A stretch of 64,000 bases of DNA from the NCBI GenBank assembly GCA_002682825.1, contig NOKP01000016.1, forward strand, positions 406,591 through 470,590, read 5' to 3'. Within the stretch, counting starts at the first letter, position 1. Each line of letters opens with the position of its first letter. The position numbers and the translations under genes were made by a program. Source of the DNA: Neonectria sp. B-13. Taxonomy: Eukaryota; Ascomycota; Sordariomycetes; Hypocreales; Nectriaceae. The notes under the pieces were generated by a model. That model was not told the DNA's origin and made no database searches. It saw only the letters and a program-made list of their open reading frames with translations. Positions 1 through 11,150 of the stretch are shown piece by piece.

Positions 1-1662
1 CGGCCAGGAGTAGATCTGCAAACGATGCAGGACAAAATCCTTTCCACTCTCAGAGGGAGACTATTGGACATGTTGTCACTGGCATCTCTAGAAACCGTGC
101 AGACGTGTGTCTTGCTTGGAACTTACTACCTCAACCAGGGCGAACCAGAACTGGCTTGGCCTCTGTGCGGATGCGGATTGCGAATTGCTCAAGCCCTCAA
201 CCTACATCGAAACCTACCGCTTCCTGACTCTGCCACACCCGACGAGATTATTCGCATGAAGCGAACAGCAGAGGGCAGAAAACGTTGCTGGTGGGCCATC
301 TACGAGGCTGAAACCCTGTGCTCTATGATCTATGGATTTCCCTTGAGCATATCCGATGAAGATTGCGACATTGAACCCTTAGATGCCTATGATGAGTACT
401 CAGGCTCGGTCCGAGGGGTATCAGCTAGCGAACCCACTCTTCTCTCCTACAAATGCTTTATGTCAAAGCTATCAATGATAGTTCGGTCTGCTATCAAGGA
501 TCTCTACGGAAACCGAAGCAGTTTGGATAGCCACGGAAACCCCACCTCACATCAGTCGGCATCTCTCGAACGAGTTGCGGAAAAGGTTGCTTGCTTAGAC
601 TCACGACTGCTCAATTGGTATAGTGACTTACCGATCAAACTACGACTGGGTGACTTGAGCAAACAATGCTCGGACAATATCTCTGCAAGACACAACCGTT
701 CTAAGCGAGATTCCAACCAGACCTTTGAGGACAACCTTTTCTGCCTCCAAGCGCTCACCCTAAAGCTTGCATACGAAAACGCAAGAATCCTGATTCACCG
801 ACCGCTTCAATCGTTTAAGAGAACAGAAGTCCTCCAAACATCAAAAGAGCGTGGCCCACACCCCAGCGCATTCCAGTCCTCGATTCACGCTTGTCGAGAC
901 GCAGCTCTGCAGGTGTCACAACTAGGGTCTGTCCCAATCTTCCACCAAGTATCAGGGACTTATGCAGTTGCCTTTGTGTCTCTCCATATGCTTACCGCGG
1001 GAATTGCACTGTGCATCATGACCAGCCTGGACCCGCTGAGCACCGAGTCGCATGAATCAAAGATTGGAGTCCACCGCTTGATGAATATGCAGAATCAGAT
1101 GAAGTCAACATCTATTGTCGCCGCACAAGGGCTTGATATCCTGGGACAGTTAATGTCACTGGTCATGAGAAAGGAAATGGACAAGATATTCGATTTTGGG
1201 CCACATGATCCGGATGGGCAAAGGATGAGCACTGAAACGAGGGAGGCAGACCGCGCGCTGCAGCAAGGCAGTGAGAGGCTACCACAAGATTCTGGAAGAA
1301 CGATGGCTTCTAAACCAGCTTCACCGTTGATTGTAGGATCACAGTATCCAGACAACTTGCGCCCGACTGGCAGTCTCGATGTAACGGAGCCCGAAACAAC
1401 TTCCGAAACCAGCCCAATTGGAAGTTGCGAGGGTACTTCATCGTTGCAAGCTGTGCAGGACTTTTCGCAAGGTATATCCCCAAACAGTCCGATGTTCGAT
1501 TGGTCTAGCAGTACTAAGCCAGAGACTCCAGAAACGATGGATTCGGGAGAGAGTATAGTATATAGCGACATGATGTCGCTTGGCATTAGTGAGTGGCTAG
1601 ATAGCGGCTTTGTTGGGCAGGACCAAGGATGGATATGGGGTTCAAGTTATGGAATATCATGA
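1..1662 (+). CDS. Fungal-specific transcription factor, C-terminal part (5' end outside window)
   Basis: The reading frame is open from the first base, so the N-terminus, including any Zn2Cys6 finger, lies to the left of the window. The visible ~553 residues begin inside the fungal-specific transcription factor domain (PF04082 type): a helical YYLNQGEPELAW stretch followed by GLRIAQALNLHR and KRCWWAIYEAE is the family hallmark. This domain is the regulatory middle region of Zn2Cys6 activators and probably senses or dimerises rather than binding DNA. The last ~150 residues are Ser/Thr/Pro-rich and acidic, as in activation tails, and end in an aromatic, Gly-rich segment. No intron is needed in the visible part. 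The next gene to the right is unrelated and its distance gives no clue to the regulated pathway. Target genes cannot be inferred. Confidence 0.88.
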   Translation, partial: RPGVDLQTMQDKILSTLRGRLLDMLSLASLETVQTCVLLGTYYLNQGEPELAWPLCGCGLRIAQALNLHRNLPLPDSATPDEIIRMKRTAEGRKRCWWAIYEAETLCSMIYGFPLSISDEDCDIEPLDAYDEYSGSVRGVSASEPTLLSYKCFMSKLSMIVRSAIKDLYGNRSSLDSHGNPTSHQSASLERVAEKVACLDSRLLNWYSDLPIKLRLGDLSKQCSDNISARHNRSKRDSNQTFEDNLFCLQALTLKLAYENARILIHRPLQSFKRTEVLQTSKERGPHPSAFQSSIHACRDAALQVSQLGSVPIFHQVSGTYAVAFVSLHMLTAGIALCIMTSLDPLSTESHESKIGVHRLMNMQNQMKSTSIVAAQGLDILGQLMSLVMRKEMDKIFDFGPHDPDGQRMSTETREADRALQQGSERLPQDSGRTMASKPASPLIVGSQYPDNLRPTGSLDVTEPETTSETSPIGSCEGTSSLQAVQDFSQGISPNSPMFDWSSSTKPETPETMDSGESIVYSDMMSLGISEWLDSGFVGQDQGWIWGSSYGIS

Positions 1663-2110
1663 AAGGCGCAAGAAATTAGTTTTGAGTTTTGATGCAACGC
1701 TACGCCAAAGTGCCGGTATAGGTTGACCTCACAAATCCACCCAGTGACCTTTGGTATGAGGCCTCCTGAGTTTTCCATAAGGAAGGACTAAGGACATACT
1801 CGTGAGGTAGTAGGCGAAGCTGCCAGAACCACAACAGCTCTTCACCTGCTCAACTAAATACAAATGCCCAATGGGGAAGCCGGAGACACCACGCGAGAGG
1901 ATGGAAAATGGAAGCGGACGGGTCTCGTCGGGCCATCAGGGGAAGCAATAGGGTGTAGGAACTTGAGAAGGAGCCAAAGTTCATTTTTACGTTCCAAGTT
2001 TGTCTCGAAACCTGGATGACTCCCTGCAGCAAAAGACCACCGCGTCGTGTAAGCACTTCCGTATAAATGCTAACTTCCCTGCTCTTACTTTCATCTTTCT
2101 TAAAAATATT
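1663..2110. other. Intergenic, nothing recognised
   Basis: About 450 bases between the transcription factor stop and a doubtful small reading frame. I see no RNA gene, repeat or coding signal here. Confidence 0.5.
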
Positions 2111-2437
2111 ATGATACGGAACCATCTTCTCACATCAGGCCCCTTCCGAACGAAAAGCAGCATGCAGCGTTTCTGTCGTCTCCACTGTGACCCCGTCACT
2201 ATTACTGTCACTAACACTGATGCTCAACGACCCCCGTACAGCGAGATTGCTGAACGTCTTATCGAGATATCTGACAAACTCTCGGATCTTGAGTACTTCA
2301 GGATGGCAATTCTCTTGCTTGCACTCTGTCTATTTATCCCGACAATTGCCACGAGCTTCTTTGGGAGGCCGATCACAGCAACAGATCTCGAGATTCGGGA
2401 CCTGAAAGCCAAGGTTAGAGCTGTTGAGAAAAGATGA
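2111..2437 (+). CDS. Hypothetical small single-pass membrane protein
   Basis: An ATG-initiated frame of 108 residues; a second in-frame ATG at 2162 would give 91. The N-terminal ~30 residues are basic and Ser-rich and could be a mitochondrial presequence. A charged amphipathic stretch (residues ~40-62) precedes one clear hydrophobic helix (MAILLLALCLFIPTIA, roughly residues 63-80) and a short charged, coiled-coil-like tail. This layout is what a small organelle-membrane protein would look like. I do not recognise the family, and a frame this short can occur by chance. A spliced upstream exon is also possible. Confidence 0.33.
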   Translation: MIRNHLLTSGPFRTKSSMQRFCRLHCDPVTITVTNTDAQRPPYSEIAERLIEISDKLSDLEYFRMAILLLALCLFIPTIATSFFGRPITATDLEIRDLKAKVRAVEKR

Positions 2438-2899
2438 GCGCGTTGGCGGGGTCCTCGTGGTTGCAAGGCCCTCAGGGTGCACAAGGTGCGAAAGTAAAGC
2501 AGCTGTGATGGACTTGATGGATGGTTCGGTCAATGAGGCTACCAAAGGGGAAAGACATACTCGAGACCTAGTCAGAGATGAAGATAGTATTCTAGTATTA
2601 TCAATGAAATGAATCTGAGACCTCGACACCAATTGTTAGACAATACCGACATCCCCATTGACATGAACCTTGACTCTTCCTGGCCAGACCAATAAATCTA
2701 CGGCTCCTTGCTTCCCACACTGAAAATTTTGCTGTTCATGGCAAAAGTCTAAATCGAATCATTGAATGTAATATAAATTGATATCATACAGGAAGTAGTC
2801 TTCACTATAACTGAGGAACATATGACAATTTTCGACCTAAAATCTCCCCCATTCTCATGATTGGACTTTGGGTAAACACCCTTCTAGACCAGCATCTGG
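2438..2899. other. Intergenic, nothing recognised
   Basis: About 460 bases, AT-rich toward the right, forming the 3' flank of the sugar porter gene on the minus strand. No feature seen. Confidence 0.5.
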
Positions 2900-5058
2900 C
2901 TATACCTTTCCACTGGGCTGAGTGTCTCTGTCCTGCAGAGCAGCCTTCTCGTCGTGCGCTTCATCGCCGGCCCGAGGAACAACGGGCTTGGGCTCGCTAG
3001 ACCGCAAGAAGTAGTGCCTGAAGAACCAGAAGAACTGCGCCCACCCGTACCGGATTGTCCTCGTCAGGCGAACGTTGAAAACGTTGTCAAGTTCCTCAAG
3101 AGTCTTACCCTTCGTCTCGGGGACGAAGGACAAGACCAAGAAGAAGCCGACGACGTTCCAGGCTGCGTACCACCCAAAGGCTCCGGCGGGTTTGAAGGCC
3201 CGCTGGAGCGACGGCCATGTCACGGCGAGGATGAAGTTGAAGCACCATGTGGTGGCTGTTGCGAGAGACATGCCCATGGCTCGTATGTATAGCGGATACG
3301 CCTCAGCCGAGTATGTGAACGGAACAGGACCTTCACCCGGAGAGTAGACGATTCCGAAAAGGTAGATTCCAAGGGCAATACAGCCAATATGCGCTTTGCT
3401 ATCTTCGGGTATGAAGAAACTGAACCCTGTAAACAGGAGGAACAGAGCCATGAGCTAAAATGATGAGCATTTTGATCTTGGGTAAGAACACACAATAGTA
3501 ATACTCACCGGGAAAGTTGTCAAAAGAAGGTTTCTTCGTCCGAATGTGTCGATAGTGTAGAATGCAGGAATTGCGAACAGGAAGTTGATGATTCCAAAGC
3601 CTAGAGATGCAGCCAAAGCACTCTTCTCTGGGAAGCCCGCCTCAAGGAAGATCTCCGAGGAGTAGTAGGCAATGACGTTTACTGGGAGCATTAATTAGTC
3701 TCTTCAACCGACATATCGTGTAAAATAGGACTAACCGCCACAGAATTGTTGCATGAACATGACCACTTGCGAAGCAAGCATTGCGTTTCTGTTGCGGCGG
3801 ATCGTGAAGAACTCCTTGATACGGCTTCCACGGCCGATGGACAAGGCGGACTCGGCTTGAAGAAGCGTGTAAGCGTAGAAAAGGTCACGTGCAGCCTGGA
3901 TCTTGTTGTATCGCAGCTTGATCATGGAGTCGTAGGCGTCGTTGTGTCGGTTCTTGGTCAAGTACCATCTGGGCGACTCGGGGCACATGTAGACGAGAGA
4001 GCAAACGATGAGAGCAGGAACACCAGCGGACGCCATCATGATCCTCCAGTTAAGCCCCTCGATCCCGCCCGAATCAGGAACTCCGTAAAAGGCCAGGTCA
4101 GCGACGTATCCGAGCATGATACCAAAAGCCGTCCACATCTGCCACTGCATGACAAGGGCGCCGCGGACCAACTTGGGCGAGCACTCGGCGGCGAACATGG
4201 GAGTCGTCGCCGACTTGGGGCCGATGCCGAAACCGAGCATGAAGCGGGCGATGAACATGTGCCACCAGGTGTTGGTGAAGGCCTGCCAGAAGCAGGTGAT
4301 GAAGGAAATGCAGCAGGAGATGAAGACGGTGCCTCGGCGACCGAAGTACTTGTTCATCGGTTCGGTGATCCCTTGGTGAAAGTAAGTATACGAAGGGGTC
4401 GGTTCTGATACATCAGGAACACTTACAGCATCCGATGACTGCGCAGCAGAGGTATGGTGCCGAGTTAGTGAGCCCGGTGATCCAACCATCATAGTCGCTG
4501 TCGCTGTCGATGTTGAACTGCCGTCTGTAAAAGATTTGAGCGCCGTTCACGACTGTTTCGTCCATACCCTGAACGACTGCGCAGAGAGAGCAGACTGAGA
4601 CTAGATTAGAACGATGTGGACCAGTCAATTGGTGGAGGAGTCATACTGGTCACAAGAAAATAGAGCATCTTAGGATTCCTCCACTTGTGCTCCACCTCGT
4701 TCACGAGAGTAGTCCTTTCTTCTGGTGTGAGACCCTCGACGCTGGCATACTTGTCCCGCAGTGATTGGAGATCGTCATCAACGTCCATGTCGCCGGCAAT
4801 GATGGCACCGAGACGGAAGGCTCGAATATCCTCCTCATCGGTGAGGCCCTGGTGATCGCGAGCGTACTTTTCACCCATATGGGCGAGTTGCATGGTGGTG
4901 TATCCAGCCAGAGGATGTGCGGCCTTCGAGGAGGAAATAGGCTTATTGTTGTTGAAGATAGCCTCCTCTGAATGAGGCGAGCGATGCTCAGCATGGTCGA
5001 ACTCGGTACGTGAGGCATCGTCCGAGGAGGCCCTCCGAGAATCCTTTTCTGTCGCCAT
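2900..5058 (-). CDS. MFS sugar porter (sugar/polyol transporter)
   Basis: Five exons: 5058-4647, 4600-4427, 4371-3736, 3681-3509 and 3454-2900. They sum to 1950 nt, giving 649 residues. Each joint rebuilds a conserved stretch, for example LYFLVT/ISVCSLCAVVQG and GCW/ITEPMNKYFGRRG. Sugar-porter signatures are present: the first inter-helix GRR motif, RFMLGFGIG, the PESPRWY loop after helix 6, and the late PETKGKTLEEL motif. The protein is a plasma-membrane proton symporter by family. It is longer than the usual ~520-560 residues because of a ~130-residue hydrophilic N-terminal extension before helix 1 and a charged C-terminal tail. The substrate (hexose, disaccharide or polyol) cannot be read from the sequence; the long N-terminus resembles inositol/polyol-type porters, which is a weak inference. 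All introns are GT-AG, 46-56 nt. Confidence 0.93.
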
Positions 5059-5179
5059 GGTTGTGTTGGTGTTTTTGCCCTTTACCTAAAGCAGTTTACT
5101 TCCGGGGAGGCATCGAAGGAAGAGATTGAGGCTGCTAGAAAGCTCATAACAAGTAATACGCTGGCCGAGGGGGAGGTTC

Positions 5180-5190
5180 ATATATATAAT
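5180..5190 (-). promoter_or_regulatory. TATA-like element upstream of the sugar porter
   Basis: An AT run (TATATATA on either strand) lies about 125 bases upstream of the sugar porter ATG in an otherwise GC-rich stretch. Position and composition fit a core promoter; there is no direct proof. Confidence 0.4.
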
Positions 5191-7551
5191 CACCCCGGGC
5201 CACGGATGGCTACCAAGTCTGTAGAACAGCGCGCCTCGGGCGACTCGTGCAAATTGTCGGTTCTAATAGATCGACGTCATATCAACCAGCTGAGGGTGGC
5301 CGGGCACACGGTTGGGGATCGACATAACTGCGTACGGAGGGTGGTGGGTCATGCTGATGGAACGGCACTTGATGACGTCTAAGTTGCGAGCTGGGCAAGT
5401 TGCAAATGGAAGGATGGGGAGGAATCGCGGTGGAGTCAAGAATGCCGCGAAGATGTTTGTCTTGGGCACTAAGGAAAGTGTGCATTCAGTCTCAATTGTT
5501 CCCGGGCCTTTCCCCACGATGCTCTCCAGAGTCTCCACACAGCTAGCTATCCTTTCCGTCCGGGGAAATTGTGGCGCGTTTAACAGGCTGTTAGTCGGAG
5601 TGTGAACCAACTTGGTGTGAATGGGTGGTAACAAAGGGCGAGGTTTGGGTGGGATGAGCATTCCAAAGAGCACAAATAATTGCTGGCTCATAGACGGTGC
5701 GAGCTGGAGGAAGACAAGAAGATCAAGTCCATATTACAGGGACACGATGCAGGCAGATCTGGCAAGGCGAGCAGTCATTGCGAGTACGATTTCCCACTGT
5801 CGTCTGTAAAAGAAAAAAGAAAAAAACGATACCTTGACTGTTCGCAAGATGGCAACCCTCAAGCGAGTTTCGGGATTAGTGCTGTAGTACCAAGCCGGCT
5901 TGCGGAAGATGGAGGATGCGAGGCAAATGGCCCGTCCGCGTCGTTGACATCATGGTGCAGCGCATATCATCGGATGTCGCGTGAGACCAACAAGTCCTCT
6001 GGCTTGCAACCAGAGAAATCGGCCCAAACGCACACAAAGAACGGAAACATGTCGATCACCTTACCCAACGCTGCCATCAAGATGAACAGCGTTCCAGTTC
6101 TGCCAGGCAAGGATTTAACTTGCAGCATCCCGCGGGGATCGACCTGGCCCCAGGTTCTCCTCAAGGGAGTTTACTTGAAGTGGCACGCGGAGTCTACCAA
6201 TTATTGGCTGAATTAAACGGGTAGCCTGTTTTGTCAGCGAGCGGATCAACGTCATGATGCTTCGCGCCCTGGCAGCATCTCACGCGGTCACGGGGGCGGC
6301 TCCGACCGAGTACGTGCTATTCCCGCGGTGTGAAGGATCCTCCATGACTTCATCGGGGAGATGAGCTCGTGACTCAAATACCACCGCGTTAGCTATACCA
6401 ATCCAACTGTCATCCAAGACACGGGAGAAAGTCTTTGGTAATCGGACATTTCTGAACGAAGTATATCTGTCTCACGTCGTTGGCGTTGCCGACCACTGAG
6501 CCGTAGACCAAGGCTCGGACCAAGCTCCCAAGCCGGGTAACTGTGGTTCGCCACGTTTTGGCGACTTGGCCATTAGACCTAAGTCGTAATTATATGTGCA
6601 TCTCTGTAATTAAGACCAATAAATAAATAAAATTGATGCATGAAGAAACATAATGTTATCCAACAGGCTCAAACGGAGCCGACCCAACCTTTGTCGACTC
6701 TCTCGATCCCGTCTGGGCGGAGGACCATCTAGAATACTTGAGTGGTGGTATCGCACCAGGTCGCTAAGATGAGAGGAGGGAACAAGAAGTAACAGGCCAA
6801 GCCGAAGAGCCTCAACCACCCAGAGAAGTTACCGTAGCACTTGTGCTACCGATACTCAGACTACAACGTTCCGACTTTCTGAAGCACACTAACGCAGAAT
6901 TCAGCATCAGTCTCACAATCTTTCCGCATCTGGGAATCTCGTGGTAGAACAAGGCAGATTTGGGATCGACACGTGTAAATGCAACGTGACAACGTGTTGG
7001 CTTATCGATTCTAACAGAATTCTGGTCACTGACCTGAAGCCCCCCAAAGTGAGTTCATAGCTGGCCGAGAAGTTGAGGCGCTTGATACGCGCCTGAGCTT
7101 ACAGCAACACCGTGTCGCGAAACATGACCGTGGAATGCACAGAGCCTATATGCGACAAGAAGGGTCCAAGCAAGACTAGTCAAGCTTCAATACACATTTA
7201 TTTTCATCATAATCATAACCTATCCATCGCTTTCTCAGACTTATGATCCTACACTTAATCGCTCTAAAGTTAATAATGCACCCCCAAGAACCCATAAGCG
7301 TATCGTGTCATTCATTCATCGGAAGACATCCTGATTCAACCATTCGGCTAAGAAGACAAAAGAAAGGAACGTCAACACCTTGGAGATGGGTGCGTAAGCA
7401 GGGAGCAAAGTGTGGTGGCCTTTCACTCGCTCCTAAGGCCAAACCCCTCAACTTCTCCAGTTGCTTCATCGCAATTACCCACTTTGTCACCATCACCAAT
7501 ATCACAAAAGAGGGAATCATGACTCGTATCATCTCACCAACAGTACTCTTC
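5191..7551. other. Long intergenic region, no gene supported
   Basis: About 2.4 kb between the sugar porter promoter and the 3' end of the DUF7514 gene. Open frames here have no recognisable domain and poor codon character. I see no RNA gene or repeat. Confidence 0.45.
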
Positions 7552-9453
7552 TCATCCCGCGCCGCCCGAGTGCCCAGGCCGATATGGGCCGCCATCCTCA
7601 CCGCTGCGCGACGCGCGGGGGCTTGTCCGCACATACTCGTCGTAAGTCGGGCCTCCCTCCTCGCGCGGCTGCGTCTGGATGACGAGGTTCTGGCCGCGCG
7701 ACGAACCGCCGCNNNNNNNNNNNNNNNNNNNNNNNNNNNNNNNNNNNNNNNNNNNNNNNNNNNNNNNNNNNNNNNNNNNNNNNNNNNNNNNNNNNNNNNN
7801 NNNNNNNNNNNNGGGGGTGACATATCGGAGCGCCGGACTGCGCCCTCGGAGTTGGCCCGAGAGAGGAAGCGGGCGGGAGGATCCTTGCGGGAAGATCCGC
7901 GGTCGCTGGACTTACTGTAGCCGTCACTGGACTTGCTGTAGCCGTCACTGGATTTGCTGTAGCTATCACTAGACTTACTATGGCCGTCTCGCGACTTGTG
8001 ACGGTGCCGTGACGACCCTTCCTCACTCCGGGAGTCCGACTTGATCCAGCTGTGGACGGCCACCATGACGACGTCGTAGACCTCTCTGTGCGGTGCTGCA
8101 GGGAGAAGATGCCTGGACAGCTGCTTGGGCAGCCTCTCAGCCTTTCCGTCCTGTAACGGGCCGTCCGCGGAGATGGGCAGCTCGGCGACGATGTAGTTCA
8201 GCCGCTCGGCCTCCTCGTCCGGGAACGCCTGGATCTGGCGGACCATCCACTCCTCGAACCCCGCGGGCGTCAGGGCTGGGACGCGAGGTGTGGAGTTTGG
8301 CCGGCTTTGGACGAGATGGTAGGCGCAGTGCAGGTCCTGGTATAGCCACTCGAGACTGGCGAAGTCTTTCCGGGGGCGGGATTCGAACATATCTGTAGTC
8401 GTCAGGTTTCGTTGCTCAACTAAGAAGCTGGGTGCTACTCACGCTGAAAGGGAATGCTATCTGATTCGAGCTTATACCGTGAGTAAAAGGCGTGGAGCTT
8501 GTCCGGGGTAATGACCAGCGAGTTGGTCGGGCTGCATTCGGTAATCTAACATGGTCAGTCGTTATCCAAGGTGAGTTGCTCTGTACTTACCAGATAGTTG
8601 GCAATGCCTCTGATAACCTGCCCAAGTCTAACCGTGGGCTCTCCCTTATCATCGAACAATCTGCCCCATTTCAAATCCACAGCCGACAGCGCAACGTGAG
8701 CGTCCGTCTCAAGTCTCGGGGTAGCCACCTCTTGGCGCGGCTGCATCGACGCCGGGCGCCCATTCAGGACCACCGGCCCTTTGTCGGAGAAGCGCACCGT
8801 CGGCCGGGGCCTTTGCGGCGACTCGGGCGGATACCCGGATGCGAGGGCGGAAGGCCTCCTTGAAGAGGATACCCGGGAAGAGACGGACTCGGAAACGACA
8901 GACGACGCCGCGCTGCCAACGGACTCATTGTTAGATAGAGATCCGCGTGTTGAGTCGTGGGCTCGACCGCCGGGGCCAAAAGACTCGTCCATGTCGTCCT
9001 CGACTGTGGCTTGATAGGCCCCTCTCTGGGGCCCAGTGGACATACCGATTGACATGGATCGGGGACTGGGTGCCTCTTCTGTCGACGGAGTATTCACCGT
9101 GTCAGATACTGACATCTGAGGGCCCTCGACGACTATATCCAGCATCAGCCTGTAAAGTCTCCAGCCGGGGTGTCAGACTCACGCTCTGTCTTGACCTTGG
9201 CAAAGATCTCATCAAACCACCTCGACTTCTCGTCAATGGTCAGCCGTTTGACCAGCTCCTCGACCTGCTGCTTCGATACATCGCTTGAAGAAGACATTCT
9301 GTTCTTGGACACGGCGCTTCCCTGGCTATCACTTGTGCCAGACACCGAGCCCTCTCTGTCAAACGGGCCAGAGACGTGGGCTTTATCAGCAACCTCGCCC
9401 AGGGCATCGTGCGACCAGGGCGACCTCTCCCCACTGGTATGTGGCATCTCCAT
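7552..9453 (-). CDS. DUF7514-type fungal protein, interrupted by an assembly gap
   Basis: Exons on the minus strand: 9453-9183, 9132-8591, 8545-8443 and 8392-7552. The first intron uses the tatag acceptor at 9133, with CTGAT branch site, because the nearer ag breaks the frame. The middle carries the DUF7514 core: KWGRLFDDKGEPTVRLGQV, ITPDKLHAFY, WLYQDLHCAYHLVQ and ALTPAGFEEWM. It is flanked by long Ser/Pro-rich disordered regions. The last exon contains a 100-N gap (7713-7812). Left of the gap the correct frame is the one reading NLVIQTQPREEGG, then YDEYV, to a stop at 7552, which is not the frame in use right of the gap. The gap length is therefore not real. The start is uncertain: the first ATG is 9453, but the frame stays open to at least 9480. 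Function unknown; such proteins are common in Sordariomycetes. Confidence 0.85.
7713..7812. other. Assembly gap of exactly 100 N
   Basis: One hundred consecutive N inside the last exon of the DUF7514 gene. The round number and the frame change across it point to a placeholder of unknown true length. It sits in a GC- and Ser/Gly-rich low-complexity stretch. Confidence 0.99.
7902..7985 (-). repeat. 21-nt tandem repeat coding for YSKSSDG heptapeptides
   Basis: About four imperfect 21-nt units inside the DUF7514 gene, each coding for a seven-residue Ser/Lys-rich unit (YSKSSDG or close). The unit length is a multiple of three, so copy-number change keeps the frame. It lies just before the assembly gap. 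Confidence 0.85.
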
Positions 9454-9480
9454 CAGGCCACGCCTCTCCTCGGCGGACAA

Positions 9481-11150
9481 AAAGAGGGAACAAATCGGTG
9501 GTTTTCGGGTTCAGCACGCGTGGGCTTTCTCAGGGGTTCTCGCGCAACATGGGACAACGGAACGAGGCAGATGAGAAGGTAGCAGCGAAGCACAAGGCGA
9601 ACCTGGAGGGGGAAGATAAAGTGCAAAAGGAAGAAATGGAAACGGGGGAAAGGGGACAGAGGGTGGACAGAGGTGCAGCTTTGTACGGCGCTGCAGGCCG
9701 CCTTTCATCCCGGGCGGAAAGGGCGACAAGATGGCTGGTCTTTGGTTGTGGAGGGTTGCGCAGCGTTGGATGAATGCCACCTACGAAGCCGCAGCAGCTG
9801 CAACTCCACCATGCCCCCGGCTGAGTTCCGCCTCTCCCTTGGGGCTAGGCGGGCTGTCGTGTAGAAGTTTGTGGATGAAGACAGTGTGGCCGGGCGAAGG
9901 CAACCGGGTGACGATGGGGCGTCGGTTGTGCAGGAGAAGGGATCCCTGCGTGTGGGCGTGGGGTCGGGCTTCAATGGCTCGGCACGGAGGCATTTTGTTG
10001 TTGTCTTGGTGCTTTGTGTTATCAAGCGGATGCGAGGAGCTGGTGAGGGTTGCGGCGCTAGGAGAGGGGATGGATTGGGGAGATATGATGTGATGCGACG
10101 ATGCCGGGCGAGGTTGTGTAAGTCGGCGGTTTGTTAGACCGTAACTTCTTCATCGTCGTTCTCCTCCTACTGTCTCGTCAACACTCGGGAATCACCCTCA
10201 CCACCAACTAATAATATCAATACGCCGGATACCTACTCCCCAACCCTTCACCAAACCTTCCACTCAGCTCCCCCAACCCACCACCACCTCCAACTCCGCC
10301 CCCCCCTCACCATCACCAGACCAACCCTCCCACACGCTTTGGGTCGCAATTCCCACGAGGCAACCGGTTCGCGCCCCGCCATCGCCAACCTGCCCGCGTT
10401 CCCTAGCGCAAGGCGTCTCGCTCTGCTGCATGTCGTGCATCCGGCCGACGCAGCGTGCGGTCGCTTTTGCACTCTGGCCGGGCGAGGGACGAGCGCATCG
10501 GGCATCGTGGATCGGCACCTCGTGGTGATGAGGGTACTGAAGTCCTGTACTACTGTACGAAATCAGGCTGTGCCGAGCCGGGTTAGCTTCCATGCGATGG
10601 GGTTTGGACAAGTCATGATGGGTTCTTGCATGCATGTCGCGTCCTATGGTTCTCGACTTCTCAGTCATGGAACCGCGGAATGCGGATTTGAGCAGTGAGG
10701 CTCTCGGTGGAGAAACATGGTCGGCTTGATAGGCGTGTGTTGCGCCAGACAGCCATGACCCGGTTCATGCGCGAAGTGCTGTCAACACAGTAAGTAGCAT
10801 CTACGGCAGAAGATGAGGTGGTTAGGATGCTTATTGATTGCTCATTTCTTATGCCGACTCTCTGATTCCCATGCTTGACAATGATTCTGCTGTGCTGCAG
10901 CTGCAGGTTCTGCTCTTTCTTTTCCCGTTCCTCCTATGTGCTCCTCTTCCTCCTCCTAACAAGAACGACAACGCTATATATACACAAAGAAATATGATTA
11001 TGTCCAGCTATTTTACAGTAAGAATAAATGCGCCTCTCACCATCACAAACACCTGGCACCCAACAGACGCCCACACTGCGCCCATAACCCACCCAACATA
11101 ATAATAAAAAAGATGCACGCTGCTTGCCTCCAACCTTCCCAACTCCCTCT
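9481..11150. other. Intergenic region between DUF7514 gene and DPL1
   Basis: About 1.7 kb forming the promoter side of the DUF7514 gene and the 3' side of DPL1. A stretch near 10180-10340 is C- and CCA/CAC-rich (poly-pyrimidine). No gene is supported. Confidence 0.45.

Noticed and set aside
3746..4408. 220-residue plus-strand frame antisense to the sugar porter
   Set aside because: Shadow of transporter exon 3 and its flanking intron; no independent support.
5680..6216. 178-residue plus-strand frame downstream of the sugar porter promoter
   Set aside because: No domain, mixed low-complexity composition, no plausible splice partners; looks like chance in GC-moderate intergenic DNA.
7555..8390. 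Uninterrupted 360-residue minus-strand frame across the N gap
   Set aside because: It exists only because the 100 N are read as codons. Left of the gap this frame is Arg/Ala-rich noise, while another frame gives a sensible DUF7514-type C-terminus.
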